Below, piece by piece: positions 8,680 through 17,765 of a DNA stretch of 64,000 nt. This DNA is from Streptomyces sp. ISL-10 (GTDB taxonomy: Bacteria > Actinomycetota > Actinomycetes > Streptomycetales > Streptomycetaceae). The notes beneath the pieces are model-generated. The model ran no database searches. It saw only the letters and a program-made list of their open reading frames with translations, and had not been told where the DNA came from. Position 1 is the first letter of the stretch; the number at the start of each line of letters is the position of its first letter. The stretch is from positions 496,001 to 560,000 of the forward strand of contig NZ_JAGGOJ010000011.1 in NCBI RefSeq assembly GCF_018614575.1, written 5' to 3'. Made by a program: the position numbers and the translations under genes.

Positions 8680-10266
8680 GTGGACCAATTGGCGCTGCTG
8701 TTCGCCCTGTTGTTCGGCGCCGTCGTGACCGTGCCGCTCGGTCAGCGGCTGGGGCTGCCCGCGCCGGTGCTGATGACACTCGCCGGGATCGTACTGGCCT
8801 TCCTGCCCTTCGTGCCCAACGTCGACGTACCGCCCGAACTCATCCTGCCGCTGCTGCTGCCGCCGTTGCTGTACGCGGCCGTGCAGCGCACCTCCTGGCG
8901 GCAGTTCACGGCCAACGCCCGGCCCATCCTGCTGCTCGCCGTCGCGCTCGTGTTCGTCACGACCGCCGCGGTCGGCGCGGTCGCCCACGCCGTCGTCCCC
9001 GGCCTGCCGATCGCCGCCGCGGTCGCGCTCGGCGCGCTGGTCGCACCACCCGATCCGGTGGCGGCGACCGCGGTCGCCGGTTCGCTGGGGCTGCCGCGGC
9101 GATTGGTGTCGATCATGGAGGGCGAAGGGCTGTTCAACGACGTGACGGCCATCGTGCTCTACCACGTGGCGATCGTGGCGGCCGTGAGCGGCGAGTTCTC
9201 CTGGGGGGCCGCCGCGGGGGAACTGGTGCTGTCGGCGGTCGTCGCCGTGGCGGTGGGCCTCGCGCTCGGCTGGGTCTCCAACAGGCTGATGGGGGTGCTC
9301 GGCGACGCGACCCTGCAGGTCGGTCTGACGCTCATGGTGCCGTTCGCCAGCTACGTGCTGGCCGAGCAGCTTATGGGCTCGGGGGTCCTCGCCGTCCTCA
9401 CCACCGCACTGTTCCTCGCCGAGTACACCGCGGACGCGGACGACGTGATGGGGCGGCTCGCGGGGAACACGTTCTGGCAGATCGTCGACACCCTGGTCAC
9501 CGGCGTCGCCTTCGGGCTCATCGGCCTCGAACTGCACCATGTCTTCGGCACCGCCGACGACCGGCTCGGCCGGCTGCTCGGCTGGAGCGCAGCAGTCGTC
9601 GCGGTCGTCGTGGGCGTACGGCTGCTGTGGCTGCTGCCCGCCGCATGGCTCGCCAAACGGCTGCACCACCTGCGCGACTACGACGAGGACGTGCCCACCA
9701 CCTGGCGGGAGACCGTCGTCCTGTGGTGGGCGGGGATGCGGGGCGTGGCGTCGGTCGCGCTGGCCCTCGCGATTCCGCTGGAGACGGACGACGGTGCGGG
9801 CTTCCCCGGACGCGAGGTGATCATCTTCATCGCGTTCGCCGTCATTGTGGCGACCCTGGTCTGCCAGGGCATGACGCTGCCGTGGCTGGTGCGGCGGCTC
9901 GGGGTCCGCGCGGACACCGACGCCGAGCGCGAGCTGGAGCGCATGCTCGCGATCCGGGCGGCGAAGGCCGCCAAGGCCCGGCTCAAGGAGATCGAGGCGG
10001 AGGAGGAGCTGTCCGAGGAGGTCAGCGAGCGGCTCCAGCGGGGCGCGTTCGACATGGGAGCCCGCATCAGTCCGGACATCGTGGACGAGGAGCGGCGGGA
10101 CTGGTTCGCGAAGCGGGCCCAGCGGATGGCGACGGTGCGGCGCATCCAGCGGGAGATGATGTCGGCTGCGCGCCACGCGGTGCTGTCGGCGCGCAGCGAA
10201 CCGGGCGCGGACCCCGAGATCGTGGACCGGGTGCTGCGTCACTTGGACGTGCACAGCCTGCGGTGA
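8680..10266 (+). CDS. Na+/H+ antiporter, CPA1/NhaP family
   Basis: 528 residues with about 12 membrane segments over the first ~400, then a charged cytoplasmic tail that is helical and rich in Glu, Arg and Lys. Family motifs are the ion-binding PPDPVAATAV, the GEGLFNDVTAIV segment and MRGVASVALALAIP. It exchanges Na+ (or K+) for protons for pH and salt homeostasis. The start is GTG at 8680 after GGAGGAC. It stands alone: 122 bp follow the GNAT gene, and a repeat-filled gap follows it. Confidence 0.92.
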   Translation: MDQLALLFALLFGAVVTVPLGQRLGLPAPVLMTLAGIVLAFLPFVPNVDVPPELILPLLLPPLLYAAVQRTSWRQFTANARPILLLAVALVFVTTAAVGAVAHAVVPGLPIAAAVALGALVAPPDPVAATAVAGSLGLPRRLVSIMEGEGLFNDVTAIVLYHVAIVAAVSGEFSWGAAAGELVLSAVVAVAVGLALGWVSNRLMGVLGDATLQVGLTLMVPFASYVLAEQLMGSGVLAVLTTALFLAEYTADADDVMGRLAGNTFWQIVDTLVTGVAFGLIGLELHHVFGTADDRLGRLLGWSAAVVAVVVGVRLLWLLPAAWLAKRLHHLRDYDEDVPTTWRETVVLWWAGMRGVASVALALAIPLETDDGAGFPGREVIIFIAFAVIVATLVCQGMTLPWLVRRLGVRADTDAERELERMLAIRAAKAAKARLKEIEAEEELSEEVSERLQRGAFDMGARISPDIVDEERRDWFAKRAQRMATVRRIQREMMSAARHAVLSARSEPGADPEIVDRVLRHLDVHSLR

Positions 10267-10274
10267 GCCGCCGC

Positions 10275-10500
10275 GCCGTCGACCACGAGGCCTGTCGTGA
10301 GCGGCGGCCGGGTCGGGCCGCGGCGCCTGCGCTGCTTGTGGCGAGCGGCCGCCCCGTCGGCCCGTCGACTACGAGTCTGTGGTGAGCCGCCGGGTCGGGC
10401 CGCGGCGCCTGCGTGGCCAGTGATGAGCCGCCGCCGGGCAGGGCCGCGTCGCCTGCGCTGCCTGTGGTGAAGCGCCGCCGCGTCGGATCAGGGTGGGCAG
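10275..10500. repeat. Degenerate direct repeats downstream of the antiporter gene
   Basis: The string gggtcgggccgcggcgcctgcg occurs twice, with a diverged third copy (gggcagggccgcgtcgcctgcg). Cgtcga(c/t)(c/t)acgag precedes the first two, and g(t/g)ggtga or variants separate the units, at roughly 75-85 bp spacing. It fills the gap between the convergent antiporter and methyltransferase genes. No gene is supported here. Confidence 0.6.
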
Positions 10501-10519
10501 CCCGGTCAACCGCCGCCGG

Positions 10520-11038
10520 TCACGCCACGGTGACCTGCACGCCGAGCAGCGCGGCACGTTCCGTCAGGCCCGTCGAGACCACCGTGGTGGCACCGGGCCA
10601 GGTGAGCTTGGGCAGCAGAATGTCCTTCATCTCGCGCACCATGGCGGGCGCCGGAGGCTCGTAGAACAGCGACAGCGTTCCGCCGGGGGCCAGCAGGCCG
10701 CGGAGCAGGGCCACTTCGCGGTCGGCGGCGGACGTCCAGAAGACGTTGACGTTCACGGCGAAGATCTTGTCGAACCGGTCGCCGCCGCGCGGCAGTTCGG
10801 TGAGGTCCAGCCGGCGCACCTCGGCCCGCCCCGCCGAGATGTGTGCGTGGTTGCGCCGGCGGGCAGTGTCGACGGCGTGCGCCGAGCGGTCGATCGCGGT
10901 CACGGTGCCGGTGGTCAGGCGCGCTGCGACCAGACCGACCGCGACACCGGGGCCGCAGCCGATCTCCAGCACCCGGTCATCGGGCCGTACGTCCAGCTGT
11001 TCGACGGCCCAGGCGAGGCGCTGCGGCACGGAGGTCAC
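10520..11038 (-). CDS. Class I SAM-dependent methyltransferase
   Basis: 172 residues. The SAM-binding motif I is VLEIGCGPGVAVG (about 23-35), followed by an acidic loop AIDRS (motif II) and a motif IV-like FDKIFAVNVN. Such small Methyltransf_11/25-type enzymes methylate unidentified small molecules. The start is ATG at 11038. The gene lies 58 bp downstream of the mscS-like gene on the same strand and may be co-transcribed with it. Confidence 0.85.
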   Translation of the reverse strand: MTSVPQRLAWAVEQLDVRPDDRVLEIGCGPGVAVGLVAARLTTGTVTAIDRSAHAVDTARRRNHAHISAGRAEVRRLDLTELPRGGDRFDKIFAVNVNVFWTSAADREVALLRGLLAPGGTLSLFYEPPAPAMVREMKDILLPKLTWPGATTVVSTGLTERAALLGVQVTVA

Positions 11039-11096
11039 GCGTCCAGGGTAGGACGTCCCGCCCCCGCTGGTCGCCGCCGCGCCATGGGGCAGGGCA

Positions 11097-12227
11097 TCAG
11101 CCGCGGCCGGTGCGGGGGCCGTTGTCGTCGGGCGCGGCGAGGGGGCTGGGCACCGGTGCGGACGAGGACGCGGGCCACTGGCCCGACGGCGGCACCGAGG
11201 CGGCCGACGTCGCGATGCGCGGCAGCGCGTAGGGATGCTTCTCGCACAGCCAAGCCACCATCCGCTCGCGTACCGTGCAGCGTGCCGTCCAGACGTCGTC
11301 GGCGTCTTTCGCGGTCACCACCGCCCGCACCTGGATCGTGCTCGGTGTGGTGTCCGTCACCGCGAGGCTCCAGTCGCGGCGGTCCCAGGCGGGGCAGTCC
11401 TCGAGGATCTCCCGCAGCTTCTCCCGCATCAGCGCCACCGGAGCCGAGTGGTCCAGGTGGAAGAAGACGCTGCCCGTCATCTGCGCGCCGCCGCGGGACC
11501 AGTTCTCGAACGGCTTGCTGGTGAAGTACGACACGGGCATCGTGATCCGCCGCTCGTCCCAGGTCCGTACGGCGAGGAAGGTGAGCGTCACCTCCTCGAC
11601 CACGCCCCACTCGCCGTCGACCACCACGGTGTCGCCGATGCGCACCATGTCGCCGAACGCGATCTGGAAGCCGGCGAAGAGATTGCCGAGTGTCGACTGC
11701 GCGGCCACACCCGCGACGATGCCGAGGATGCCCGCGGACGCCAGCATCGAGGTGCCGACCTTCTCCATGCCGGGGAAGGTGAGCAGCATCGCGGCGGCCG
11801 CGACGACGGCCACGACCGCGGTGACGATGCGCATGATCAGGGTGACCTGCGTGCGCACCCGGCGGACGCGGGCCGGGTCCCGCGTCGAGGAGGCGTAGCG
11901 GGCGTACGTCGACTCCACCGCGGCCGACACGATACGGGTCACCAGCCAGGCGCTCGCCCCGATCAGCACCAGGGACAGGACGTGTCCGATGCCCGCGCCG
12001 CGGTCCCGCACGAGCGGCTGGTGTATCTCGCCGTACGACGCCCGCAGCAGCGCTGAGAGCAGCACGACCTGCAACGGCAGGCGGCAGCGGCGCAGCATGC
12101 CCCACAGCGGGGTCTCCGGGTGGCGGTCGTCGACTCGGCGCAGCAGCCGGTCGACGGCCCAGCCGACGAGCAGCATCACCACCACCGATCCACCGACGAC
12201 GGTCAACGGGCGCAGTACGTTCTCCAT
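11097..12227 (-). CDS. MscS-family small-conductance mechanosensitive channel
   Basis: 376 residues. About four membrane helices occupy residues 1-160. The pore-lining TM3 (GILGIVAGVAAQSTLGNLFAGFQ) is the strongest family signature, followed by the beta domain GDMVRIGDTVVVDGEWGVVEEVTL. It opens under hypo-osmotic shock to release solutes. The ATG at 12227 is preceded by AGGGAGAC. A longer in-frame extension upstream lacks a ribosome site and overlaps the divergent hydrolase gene. The C-terminal ~35 residues are Pro/Ser-rich. Confidence 0.9.
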   Translation of the reverse strand: MENVLRPLTVVGGSVVVMLLVGWAVDRLLRRVDDRHPETPLWGMLRRCRLPLQVVLLSALLRASYGEIHQPLVRDRGAGIGHVLSLVLIGASAWLVTRIVSAAVESTYARYASSTRDPARVRRVRTQVTLIMRIVTAVVAVVAAAAMLLTFPGMEKVGTSMLASAGILGIVAGVAAQSTLGNLFAGFQIAFGDMVRIGDTVVVDGEWGVVEEVTLTFLAVRTWDERRITMPVSYFTSKPFENWSRGGAQMTGSVFFHLDHSAPVALMREKLREILEDCPAWDRRDWSLAVTDTTPSTIQVRAVVTAKDADDVWTARCTVRERMVAWLCEKHPYALPRIATSAASVPPSGQWPASSSAPVPSPLAAPDDNGPRTGRG

Positions 12228-12300
12228 GTCTCCCTGACTCCGTGGCTCGTGTGCCTTCGCTGGCGCGTCGCACGGCGGAGGCGGCTGGCAGGATGGCCGG

Positions 12301-12870
12301 ATGGACATCATGCTTTTCCACTCCGCCTTCGGTCTGCGGCCCGCGGTGCACGCCGCGGCCGACCGGCTGCGGGCCGCCGGGCACGAGGTTCGCGTGCCCG
12401 ACCTCTTCGACGGACAAACCGCCGATTCGACGGAGGAGGGCCGGGACATCAAGGACCGTATCGGCCAGGAAGAGCTGCTGCGCCGTGCGATCGGCGCGGC
12501 GGCGCCGTATTCCGACGCGGGTCTGGTGTACGCCGGGTTCTCCCTCGGCGGCGCGATCGCGCAGAACCTCGCGCTCGCCGACGACAAGGCCCGCGGGCTG
12601 CTGCTCCTGCACGGGACCTCGGACATCGCCGAGGGGACGGCGGTGGACGGCCTTCCCGTCCAGTTGCATGTCGCCGACCCGGACCCCTTCGAGCCGGACG
12701 ACTGGCTGAACAGCTGGTACCTGCGGATGCAGCGGGCCGGCGCGGACGTGGAGGTCCACCGCTACGCGGGAGCCGGGCACCTCTACACCGATCCCGAGCT
12801 GCCGGACCACGACGAGGACGCGGCCGAGCAGACGTGGCGGGTCGCGCTCGCGTTCCTCGACACGCTGTAG
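12301..12870 (+). CDS. Dienelactone hydrolase-family alpha/beta hydrolase
   Basis: 189 residues with a compact alpha/beta hydrolase fold. The nucleophile elbow reads GFSLGG, so serine replaces the cysteine usual in true dienelactone hydrolase. A late acidic residue (ADPDPFEPDDW) and His in AGAGHLY complete a plausible triad. The substrate is unknown. It is transcribed divergently from the mscS-like gene (74 bp apart) and is convergent with the metalloprotease gene. Confidence 0.85.
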   Translation: MDIMLFHSAFGLRPAVHAAADRLRAAGHEVRVPDLFDGQTADSTEEGRDIKDRIGQEELLRRAIGAAAPYSDAGLVYAGFSLGGAIAQNLALADDKARGLLLLHGTSDIAEGTAVDGLPVQLHVADPDPFEPDDWLNSWYLRMQRAGADVEVHRYAGAGHLYTDPELPDHDEDAAEQTWRVALAFLDTL

Positions 12871-12901
12871 GACCTTGTCTGCCTGGTCCCGCCTGGTCCC
12901 G

Positions 12902-12950
12902 CCTGGTCCCGCCTGATCCGGCCGGACAGGACGGATCAGGCGGGACCAGG
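12902..12950. terminator. Large hairpin between convergent genes, built partly from 10-bp tandem repeats
   Basis: A perfect 19-bp inverted repeat (12902-12920 with 12932-12950) has an 11-nt loop. The 5' side begins inside three perfect tandem copies of gcctggtccc (12881-12910), followed by a fourth diverged copy. Confidence 0.8.
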
Positions 12951-12972
12951 CCGGACACCGGGACATACGCAC

Positions 12973-13002
12973 GCTGCCGAGCTGCTTGAGCAGCTCGGCA
13001 GC
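12973..13002. terminator. Second bidirectional hairpin between the hydrolase and metalloprotease genes
   Basis: A perfect 13-bp inverted repeat (12973-12985 with 12990-13002, arm GCTGCCGAGCTGC) has loop TTGA. It sits 51 bp from the stop of the minus-strand metalloprotease, so it probably terminates that gene. Confidence 0.8.
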
Positions 13003-13053
13003 GGCCGTTCCTTCACGTCCCCGGCGTGTTCGGGACGCCGGGGATCCGATGTG

Positions 13054-14061
13054 TCAGCTCGCGCGGTACGCGGTCCAGTGGTCCTTCATGCGCTGTACCT
13101 GGCCCGAGGTGAACTGGAACATGCACGCGTCGTACGTGTAGTCCATGAAGTTGTGGATCGGGTCCGCCCCGGTCTTGCTGGCGCAGCTGTCACGGCCGGT
13201 CGGGCACTGGTAGGCGGGGCTCTTCTCGGCGGGGGTGTCCGTCACGTAGTCGCCGTTGCCGTTACAGCCGCCCTGGAAGGTGTGGTAGAGGCCCATCCAG
13301 TGGCCGACCTCGTGGGTGGCGGTGTCGCCCTCGTCGTAGTTGGTGGCCGTGCCGCCGGGCAGCGAGGCGTCGAGGACGACGACACCGTCCATCGACGGGT
13401 TGGAGTTGTACGAGGAGGGGAAGGTCGCCCAGCCGAGCAGGCCGCCGCTGAGGTTGGCGGTGTAGAAGTTGAGCGCGCCGGCGCCGCCCTGGCGGAGGGT
13501 GGACTTCATCTGCTTCTCCGCGGTGGAGCCGGAGGCCAGGTTGTACCAGGTCGGGTTGTTGGAGTAGTCGGTGCCGGCCAGTGTGAACTGGAAGCCGGAG
13601 TCGACGTTTCCGGTGCCCTGGCCGGCGAAGGCGGAGTTGAGAACCGCCATCTGGCTGCTGATCTGGGCGCTCGTGAGCTTGCCCTTGTCACCGTCGTGGA
13701 TGACGTGGAAGTAGACCGGGATGCTCACCGCGGCGGTGGTGGACAGGCCGCGGGCGTTGGTGCGCGCCGCCTCCAGTCTCTTCTTCAGATCCGCGTCCAT
13801 GGCCTTCGCCTTGGTCGCGGTGATCTCGTTGGGCTCGTTGACGTGGCCGGCGCCGGGGCGCGTCTCGCGGGCCGTGGCGCTTTCGTGCTCGTGCGTGTCC
13901 TCCACGCACTCCTCGGCGGACGAGGCCGCGGAGAGGGAGGACTGGGGGGCGGCGACGCTGCCGGGAGCGGAGAGCGGCGCGATGGCCAGGGTTCCGGCCA
14001 TGATCGCCGTACCGACTGCGCGGTGGCGCAGACGGGGGGATATACGGGCAAGAGCACGCAT
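13054..14061 (-). CDS. Secreted zinc metalloprotease, M43 (pappalysin/cytophagalysin-like) family
   Basis: 335 residues. A Sec signal peptide ([27 protein letters not shown]) is followed by a propeptide-like helical region. The catalytic domain has zinc motif [11 protein letters not shown] and a Met-turn NFMDY. Paired cysteines (CNGNG, YQCP, DSCAS, DACMF) suggest disulfides. It is an extracellular endopeptidase of unknown substrate. ATG 14061 is preceded by CGAGGAGACGTC, so the longer frame back to 14160 is not needed. A gap of 296 bp separates it from phoD; only the phoD terminator was seen there. Confidence 0.9.
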   Translation of the reverse strand: MRALARISPRLRHRAVGTAIMAGTLAIAPLSAPGSVAAPQSSLSAASSAEECVEDTHEHESATARETRPGAGHVNEPNEITATKAKAMDADLKKRLEAARTNARGLSTTAAVSIPVYFHVIHDGDKGKLTSAQISSQMAVLNSAFAGQGTGNVDSGFQFTLAGTDYSNNPTWYNLASGSTAEKQMKSTLRQGGAGALNFYTANLSGGLLGWATFPSSYNSNPSMDGVVVLDASLPGGTATNYDEGDTATHEVGHWMGLYHTFQGGCNGNGDYVTDTPAEKSPAYQCPTGRDSCASKTGADPIHNFMDYTYDACMFQFTSGQVQRMKDHWTAYRAS

Positions 14062-14247
14062 GACGTCTCCTCGCGGGGGGTTGTAGAGGGGGCCGTTCCT
14101 GGCCACCGCGGGGAGATTACGGGTGCATGTCAGATCTTGATGAGGATCGATCAAGCCCAATCAATCGTGGGGTGATTACGGACATCAGGGAGAAAAGTTT
14201 TGGCCATGTCCGGCACGTGAGATCTGCACGTAACGCAGGACGTGACG

Positions 14248-14297
14248 ACGACGGGTGGTGTGTCCGCATTCATGGTGCGGAACACGCCACCCGTCGT
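14248..14297 (-). terminator. Terminator hairpin of phoD
   Basis: Imperfect inverted repeat: acgacgggtggtgtg-tccgca (14248-14268) pairs with 14276-14297, with one G-T wobble and a one-base bulge. It lies about 60 bp past the phoD stop in the transcribed direction. Confidence 0.75.
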
Positions 14298-14357
14298 AGC
14301 GATGTGATCTTCCGTTAACCGTTCGGTGAGTGGCTGAAAATCGCCCCTCTGTTCCTG

Positions 14358-16004
14358 CTAGCGCACCGGCTGATTCACTCGCTCGACCTTTTGCGTTCCG
14401 CTCACGGTGCGGTACGAGCGCGACCACGCGGACGTTGCGTCCGGGTTCGTCCGGTCCGAGACGGTGTAGTAGTCCATCTGCGTCCGCTCGGCCGTCACAT
14501 CCAGGACGCCGTAGCCGTGGTTGTCCATGTCCACCCACTTCACATGGCGGTTGGCGGCGCGGATCGCGGCCTGGGCGACCAGCGAGACGGTCCCGGGAGC
14601 GACATGGAGGAGGTCGTCCAGGTTGTCGGAGGTCACCGACGTCACGACGAACTCGGTCGCGGCGGACGCCGACAGCGGATACGTGGCGGCCCTGACCGGC
14701 ACGTCGTTGGCCCACGCCATGTGGATGTCGCCCGTGAGGAACACCGTGTTGCGGATACCGCGCTGCGTCAGATGGGTCAGCAACTCCTTGCGGTCGTCCG
14801 TGTAGCCGTCCCACTGGTCGACGTTGACCGCCAGCCCCTCCTGCGGCAGCCCCAGCAGCTCGGCGAGCGGGCCCAGCAGATGCGCGGGCAGCGAGCCGAA
14901 GGCGACCGGCGAGATCATCACCGAGGTGCCGACCAGCTGCCAGGAGGCGTCGGACGACGCGAGGCCCGCCTTCAGCCAGTCCAGCTGGGCCCGGCCGGTG
15001 AGCGTGCGGTCCGGGTCGTCGACGTCGCCGTTGCCTATGCCGGACTGCTGCGACCGGAACGAGCGCAGGTCCAGCAGATGCAGATCGGCCAGCCTGCCGA
15101 AGCGCAGCCGGCGGTACACGGTGCCCTCGGTGGACGCGCGGACCGGCATCCACTCGAAGTACGCCTGCTTGGCCGCCGCCACGCGCGCGGTCCAGTCGCC
15201 CTCGGTCTCCGGCGTGTGGTTCTCCGCGCCGCCCGACCAGGTGTCGTTGGCGAACTCGTGGTCGTCCCATATGGCGATCACCGGATGCGCGGCGTGCAGC
15301 GCCTGCAGGTCGGCGTCCGTCTTGTAGGTGGCGTGCCTCAGGCGGTAGTCGGCGAGACTCGCGATCTCGTGTCCCGGCTCGTGCCGCCGTACGGCGTATT
15401 CCTCGGCCGGGTAGCCGCCCGTGGCGTACTCGTAGATGTAGTCGCCGAGATGCAGGACCGCGTCGAGGTCCGTGCGGGTGGCCAGATGGCGGTACGCGGA
15501 GAACCAGCCGGCCTCCCAGTTGGCGCACGAGACCACGCCGAAACGCACACCGGTCGCGGCGGCGTCGGTGGCCGGAGCGGTCCGGGCGCGGCCGACCGGG
15601 GAGACGGCCGTACCGGCCGTGAAGCGGTACCAGTAGGTGCTCGCCGGGCGCAGACCCCGGACGTCCGCCTTGACGGTGTGGTCGGTGGCGGCCCGGGAGG
15701 TGGCGCTGCCGCGGGCGACGACCCGGGCGAAGTCCCTGTCCTCCGCGACCTCCCAGCCCACGGTCGTGTCCGCGCCTTTGCCGGAGCCCGGCACGGCGTC
15801 GTCGCTCGGCGTGAGGCGCGTCCACAGCAGGACGCCGTCGGGCAGTGGGTCGCCCGACGCGACGCCGTGGTCGAAGGAGGGGCTCTGGTCCGCCGCGGTG
15901 GCGGGGACGGTCTGGGCCGCGAGAAGGGGGGCGGCGACAGCGGTGGCGGCAGCGGCCTTGACGACCGTGCGGCGACTGGGAGTTGTGCGGAATCGACTGG
16001 TCAC
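14358..16004 (-). CDS. phoD: Alkaline phosphatase D, Tat-exported phosphodiesterase/phosphomonoesterase
   Basis: 548 residues. The twin-arginine signal ([20 protein letters not shown]) marks Tat export of a folded metalloenzyme. A fibronectin-like PhoD_N domain (about 40-140) precedes the catalytic domain. Metal ligands lie in [27 protein letters not shown] and [11 protein letters not shown]. It releases phosphate from organic phosphoesters or teichoic acids outside the cell, and is usually PhoP-controlled in Streptomyces. I did not find a convincing PHO box upstream. The preceding dsbA-like gene has its own terminator, so phoD should have its own promoter. Confidence 0.95.
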   Translation of the reverse strand: MTSRFRTTPSRRTVVKAAAATAVAAPLLAAQTVPATAADQSPSFDHGVASGDPLPDGVLLWTRLTPSDDAVPGSGKGADTTVGWEVAEDRDFARVVARGSATSRAATDHTVKADVRGLRPASTYWYRFTAGTAVSPVGRARTAPATDAAATGVRFGVVSCANWEAGWFSAYRHLATRTDLDAVLHLGDYIYEYATGGYPAEEYAVRRHEPGHEIASLADYRLRHATYKTDADLQALHAAHPVIAIWDDHEFANDTWSGGAENHTPETEGDWTARVAAAKQAYFEWMPVRASTEGTVYRRLRFGRLADLHLLDLRSFRSQQSGIGNGDVDDPDRTLTGRAQLDWLKAGLASSDASWQLVGTSVMISPVAFGSLPAHLLGPLAELLGLPQEGLAVNVDQWDGYTDDRKELLTHLTQRGIRNTVFLTGDIHMAWANDVPVRAATYPLSASAATEFVVTSVTSDNLDDLLHVAPGTVSLVAQAAIRAANRHVKWVDMDNHGYGVLDVTAERTQMDYYTVSDRTNPDATSAWSRSYRTVSGTQKVERVNQPVR

Positions 16005-16030
16005 GGCCGATCAGACTACTGATCGGTAAG

Positions 16031-16073
16031 CCGAACGGGCGGGCGAACCAGGAAAGTTCGCCCGCCCGTTCGG
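16031..16073 (-). terminator. Terminator between the dsbA-like gene and phoD
   Basis: A perfect 18-bp inverted repeat (16031-16048 with 16056-16073) has a 7-nt loop. It lies 32 bp after the stop of the minus-strand thioredoxin gene and 26 bp before the phoD start. Confidence 0.85.
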
Positions 16074-16105
16074 AGACGGTCAGCCGCGGCCGGCCGCGGG
16101 TGCGC

Positions 16106-16921
16106 TCAGCCCTTGAGGGCCTTGTCGATCGCCGTGGTGAACTGCTCCACCGTCATGGGCGCGTTGTCGCTGCCCTCGGCCGTGATCTTCTTGCCGTCCA
16201 TCTTCAGCGTCGGCGTACCGCCCACCCCGCTGTCGTCGAACATCTTCGACATCTTCATCGCCCAGGCGTCGAAGGTCCCGTCCTCGACGTTCTTCTTGAA
16301 CTCGCTGTTGTTCTTCAGGGCGGGCACCGAGTCGGCGACCTCGAGCAGATACGCGTCCTCGGCGAACTTGTCGTCGCTCTCCTCGGGGTGGAACTTCTCC
16401 GAGTAGAGCGCCGACTTGTACGCCATGAAGGCGTCGGGGCTCACGTTCAGCGCCGCACCCAGCGCGCTCAGCGCGTTCTTGGAGCCCTCGCCGTTGTCGG
16501 CGTTGTCGATGAACGTGGCGCCGATGTACTTGATCTTGTACTTCCCGGCCTCGACGTCCTTGTCGACCGTCTCGCCCACGGCCTGCTCGAACACCCCGCA
16601 GACCGGGCAGCGGGAGTCCTCGTACAGCTCCAGCGTCTTCTTCGCGTCCGTCTTGCCGATGACGACGGTCGTGCCGTTCTCGCCCTCGGTGTTCTTCGGG
16701 GCGGTGACGCTGCTCTCGTCGGCCACCGACTCCCAGTGGGACGGCTTGTTGGCCTGCATGATGCCGAAGCCGACACCACCGGCGATCGCCAGGACCAGGA
16801 CGCCGGTACCGGCGACGATCAGCTGACGGCGCAGCTTGTCCTTCTTGGCCTGGCGCTCGCGTTCCAGACGCAGCCGCTCACGGGCCGCTGCCTTGTTGGC
16901 CTGGCTGTTGCGCTTGCTCAT
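16106..16921 (-). CDS. Membrane-anchored DsbA-like thioredoxin-fold protein (copy 1)
   Basis: 271 residues. A short, strongly basic cytoplasmic tail (RERLRLERERQAKKDKLRR) is followed by one membrane helix (about 35-57) and an extracytoplasmic thioredoxin fold with active site CPVC. A cis-Pro loop GGTPTL follows the helical insertion. It probably makes or reshuffles disulfides in exported proteins. Of two possible starts, ATG 16921 is favoured because GGAG lies 9 nt upstream; ATG 16927 is only 3 nt from it. A paralogue with the same architecture is at 49163. Confidence 0.88.
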   Translation of the reverse strand: MSKRNSQANKAAARERLRLERERQAKKDKLRRQLIVAGTGVLVLAIAGGVGFGIMQANKPSHWESVADESSVTAPKNTEGENGTTVVIGKTDAKKTLELYEDSRCPVCGVFEQAVGETVDKDVEAGKYKIKYIGATFIDNADNGEGSKNALSALGAALNVSPDAFMAYKSALYSEKFHPEESDDKFAEDAYLLEVADSVPALKNNSEFKKNVEDGTFDAWAMKMSKMFDDSGVGGTPTLKMDGKKITAEGSDNAPMTVEQFTTAIDKALKG

Positions 16922-16986
16922 GATCATTCACTCCATGGGGACAACGGGGAGAAGGGGACTTCCGGCCGGGCGCGCAGAGCGCGGCG

Positions 16987-17679
16987 TCACGCGCAGGGCG
17001 CGACCGGACGCGGAGGCCCCCTCCGTCCCACGGAGTGCACCAGCTGGAGCGCACGGGAGGGGCGGGGCTCGCGATGTTCCCGGCGGCCCGTCGTACGCGG
17101 GGCGCCGCGCGTGCCGCGCAGCGCGGCGACCGCGAGCAGCAGCGGTCGGAAGGCGAACACGCCCACCGAGCGCAGCAGCGACGCCAGCGCCGCCTCGCCG
17201 CGCCGCAGCCAGGCGGCCGCGACCAGGCCCACCGAGACATGCGCGGCGAGCAGCAGCCAGGGCACGGCGGGGTCGGGGGACTGCAGCAGGGCGCCGAGGC
17301 CCCCGGTGTGCGCGGCCGCCGCCACGCCGGGCAACTGGGCGCCGATGCTGCCACCGCACAGCACATCGAGACCGACCGCACGCAGCGACCCGGTGACCGG
17401 GCCGCCGGCCGCCCCGTAACAGGCGTGCTGGCCCGCGGTGAAGACCGTGTCGGCCGCCAGCTCCAGCGGGATCAGCAGACCGGCGATCCGCGGGAAACCG
17501 CGCTCCCCGCCCGACAGCGCGCAGGCGACGGCGAAGACGGCGGCGGTCAGCGCGGCGACCGTCGTCAGCGGCAACGGAGCCTGCGAGAGCAGCACATGGG
17601 AGGCGGCGGACAGCGTCACGACCAGTGCCGTGAAGACCGCCGCCCGCAGCGCCCTGAGCCGCATCCCGGATATGTCCAT
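16987..17679 (-). CDS. Integral membrane protein of unknown function
   Basis: 230 residues with about five hydrophobic helices and an Arg/Pro-rich C-terminal tail of ~45 residues. I recognise no family motif. An extracytoplasmic or loop pair CYGAA and DVLCGG might form a disulfide. It lies 65 bp upstream of the dsbA-like gene on the same strand, so the two may be one transcript. The start (ATG 17679) lacks a clear ribosome-binding site; ATG 17664 is an alternative. Confidence 0.7.
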   Translation of the reverse strand: MDISGMRLRALRAAVFTALVVTLSAASHVLLSQAPLPLTTVAALTAAVFAVACALSGGERGFPRIAGLLIPLELAADTVFTAGQHACYGAAGGPVTGSLRAVGLDVLCGGSIGAQLPGVAAAAHTGGLGALLQSPDPAVPWLLLAAHVSVGLVAAAWLRRGEAALASLLRSVGVFAFRPLLLAVAALRGTRGAPRTTGRREHREPRPSRALQLVHSVGRRGPPRPVAPCA

Positions 17680-17765
17680 CGCCGTGAGTTTGTCACGCCC
17701 TCCCGTAAGGGATCCCTAAAGGCCCGGGGCGGCCGGCCTTGCTCCGCCGGCCTCCGGGCACGCGC

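Noticed and set aside
14185-15825. 546-codon minus-strand frame overlapping phoD
   Set aside because: It is an alternative frame of phoD made of Arg/Gly/His-rich sequence. The PhoD frame has all catalytic motifs and a Tat signal.
16005-16075. Possible PHO box upstream of phoD (GTTCGCCC / GTTCGGCT pair on the minus strand)
   Set aside because: The two GTTC strings are 12 nt apart rather than the required 11 and poorly match the rest of the consensus. They are fully explained by the perfect 18-bp terminator arm.
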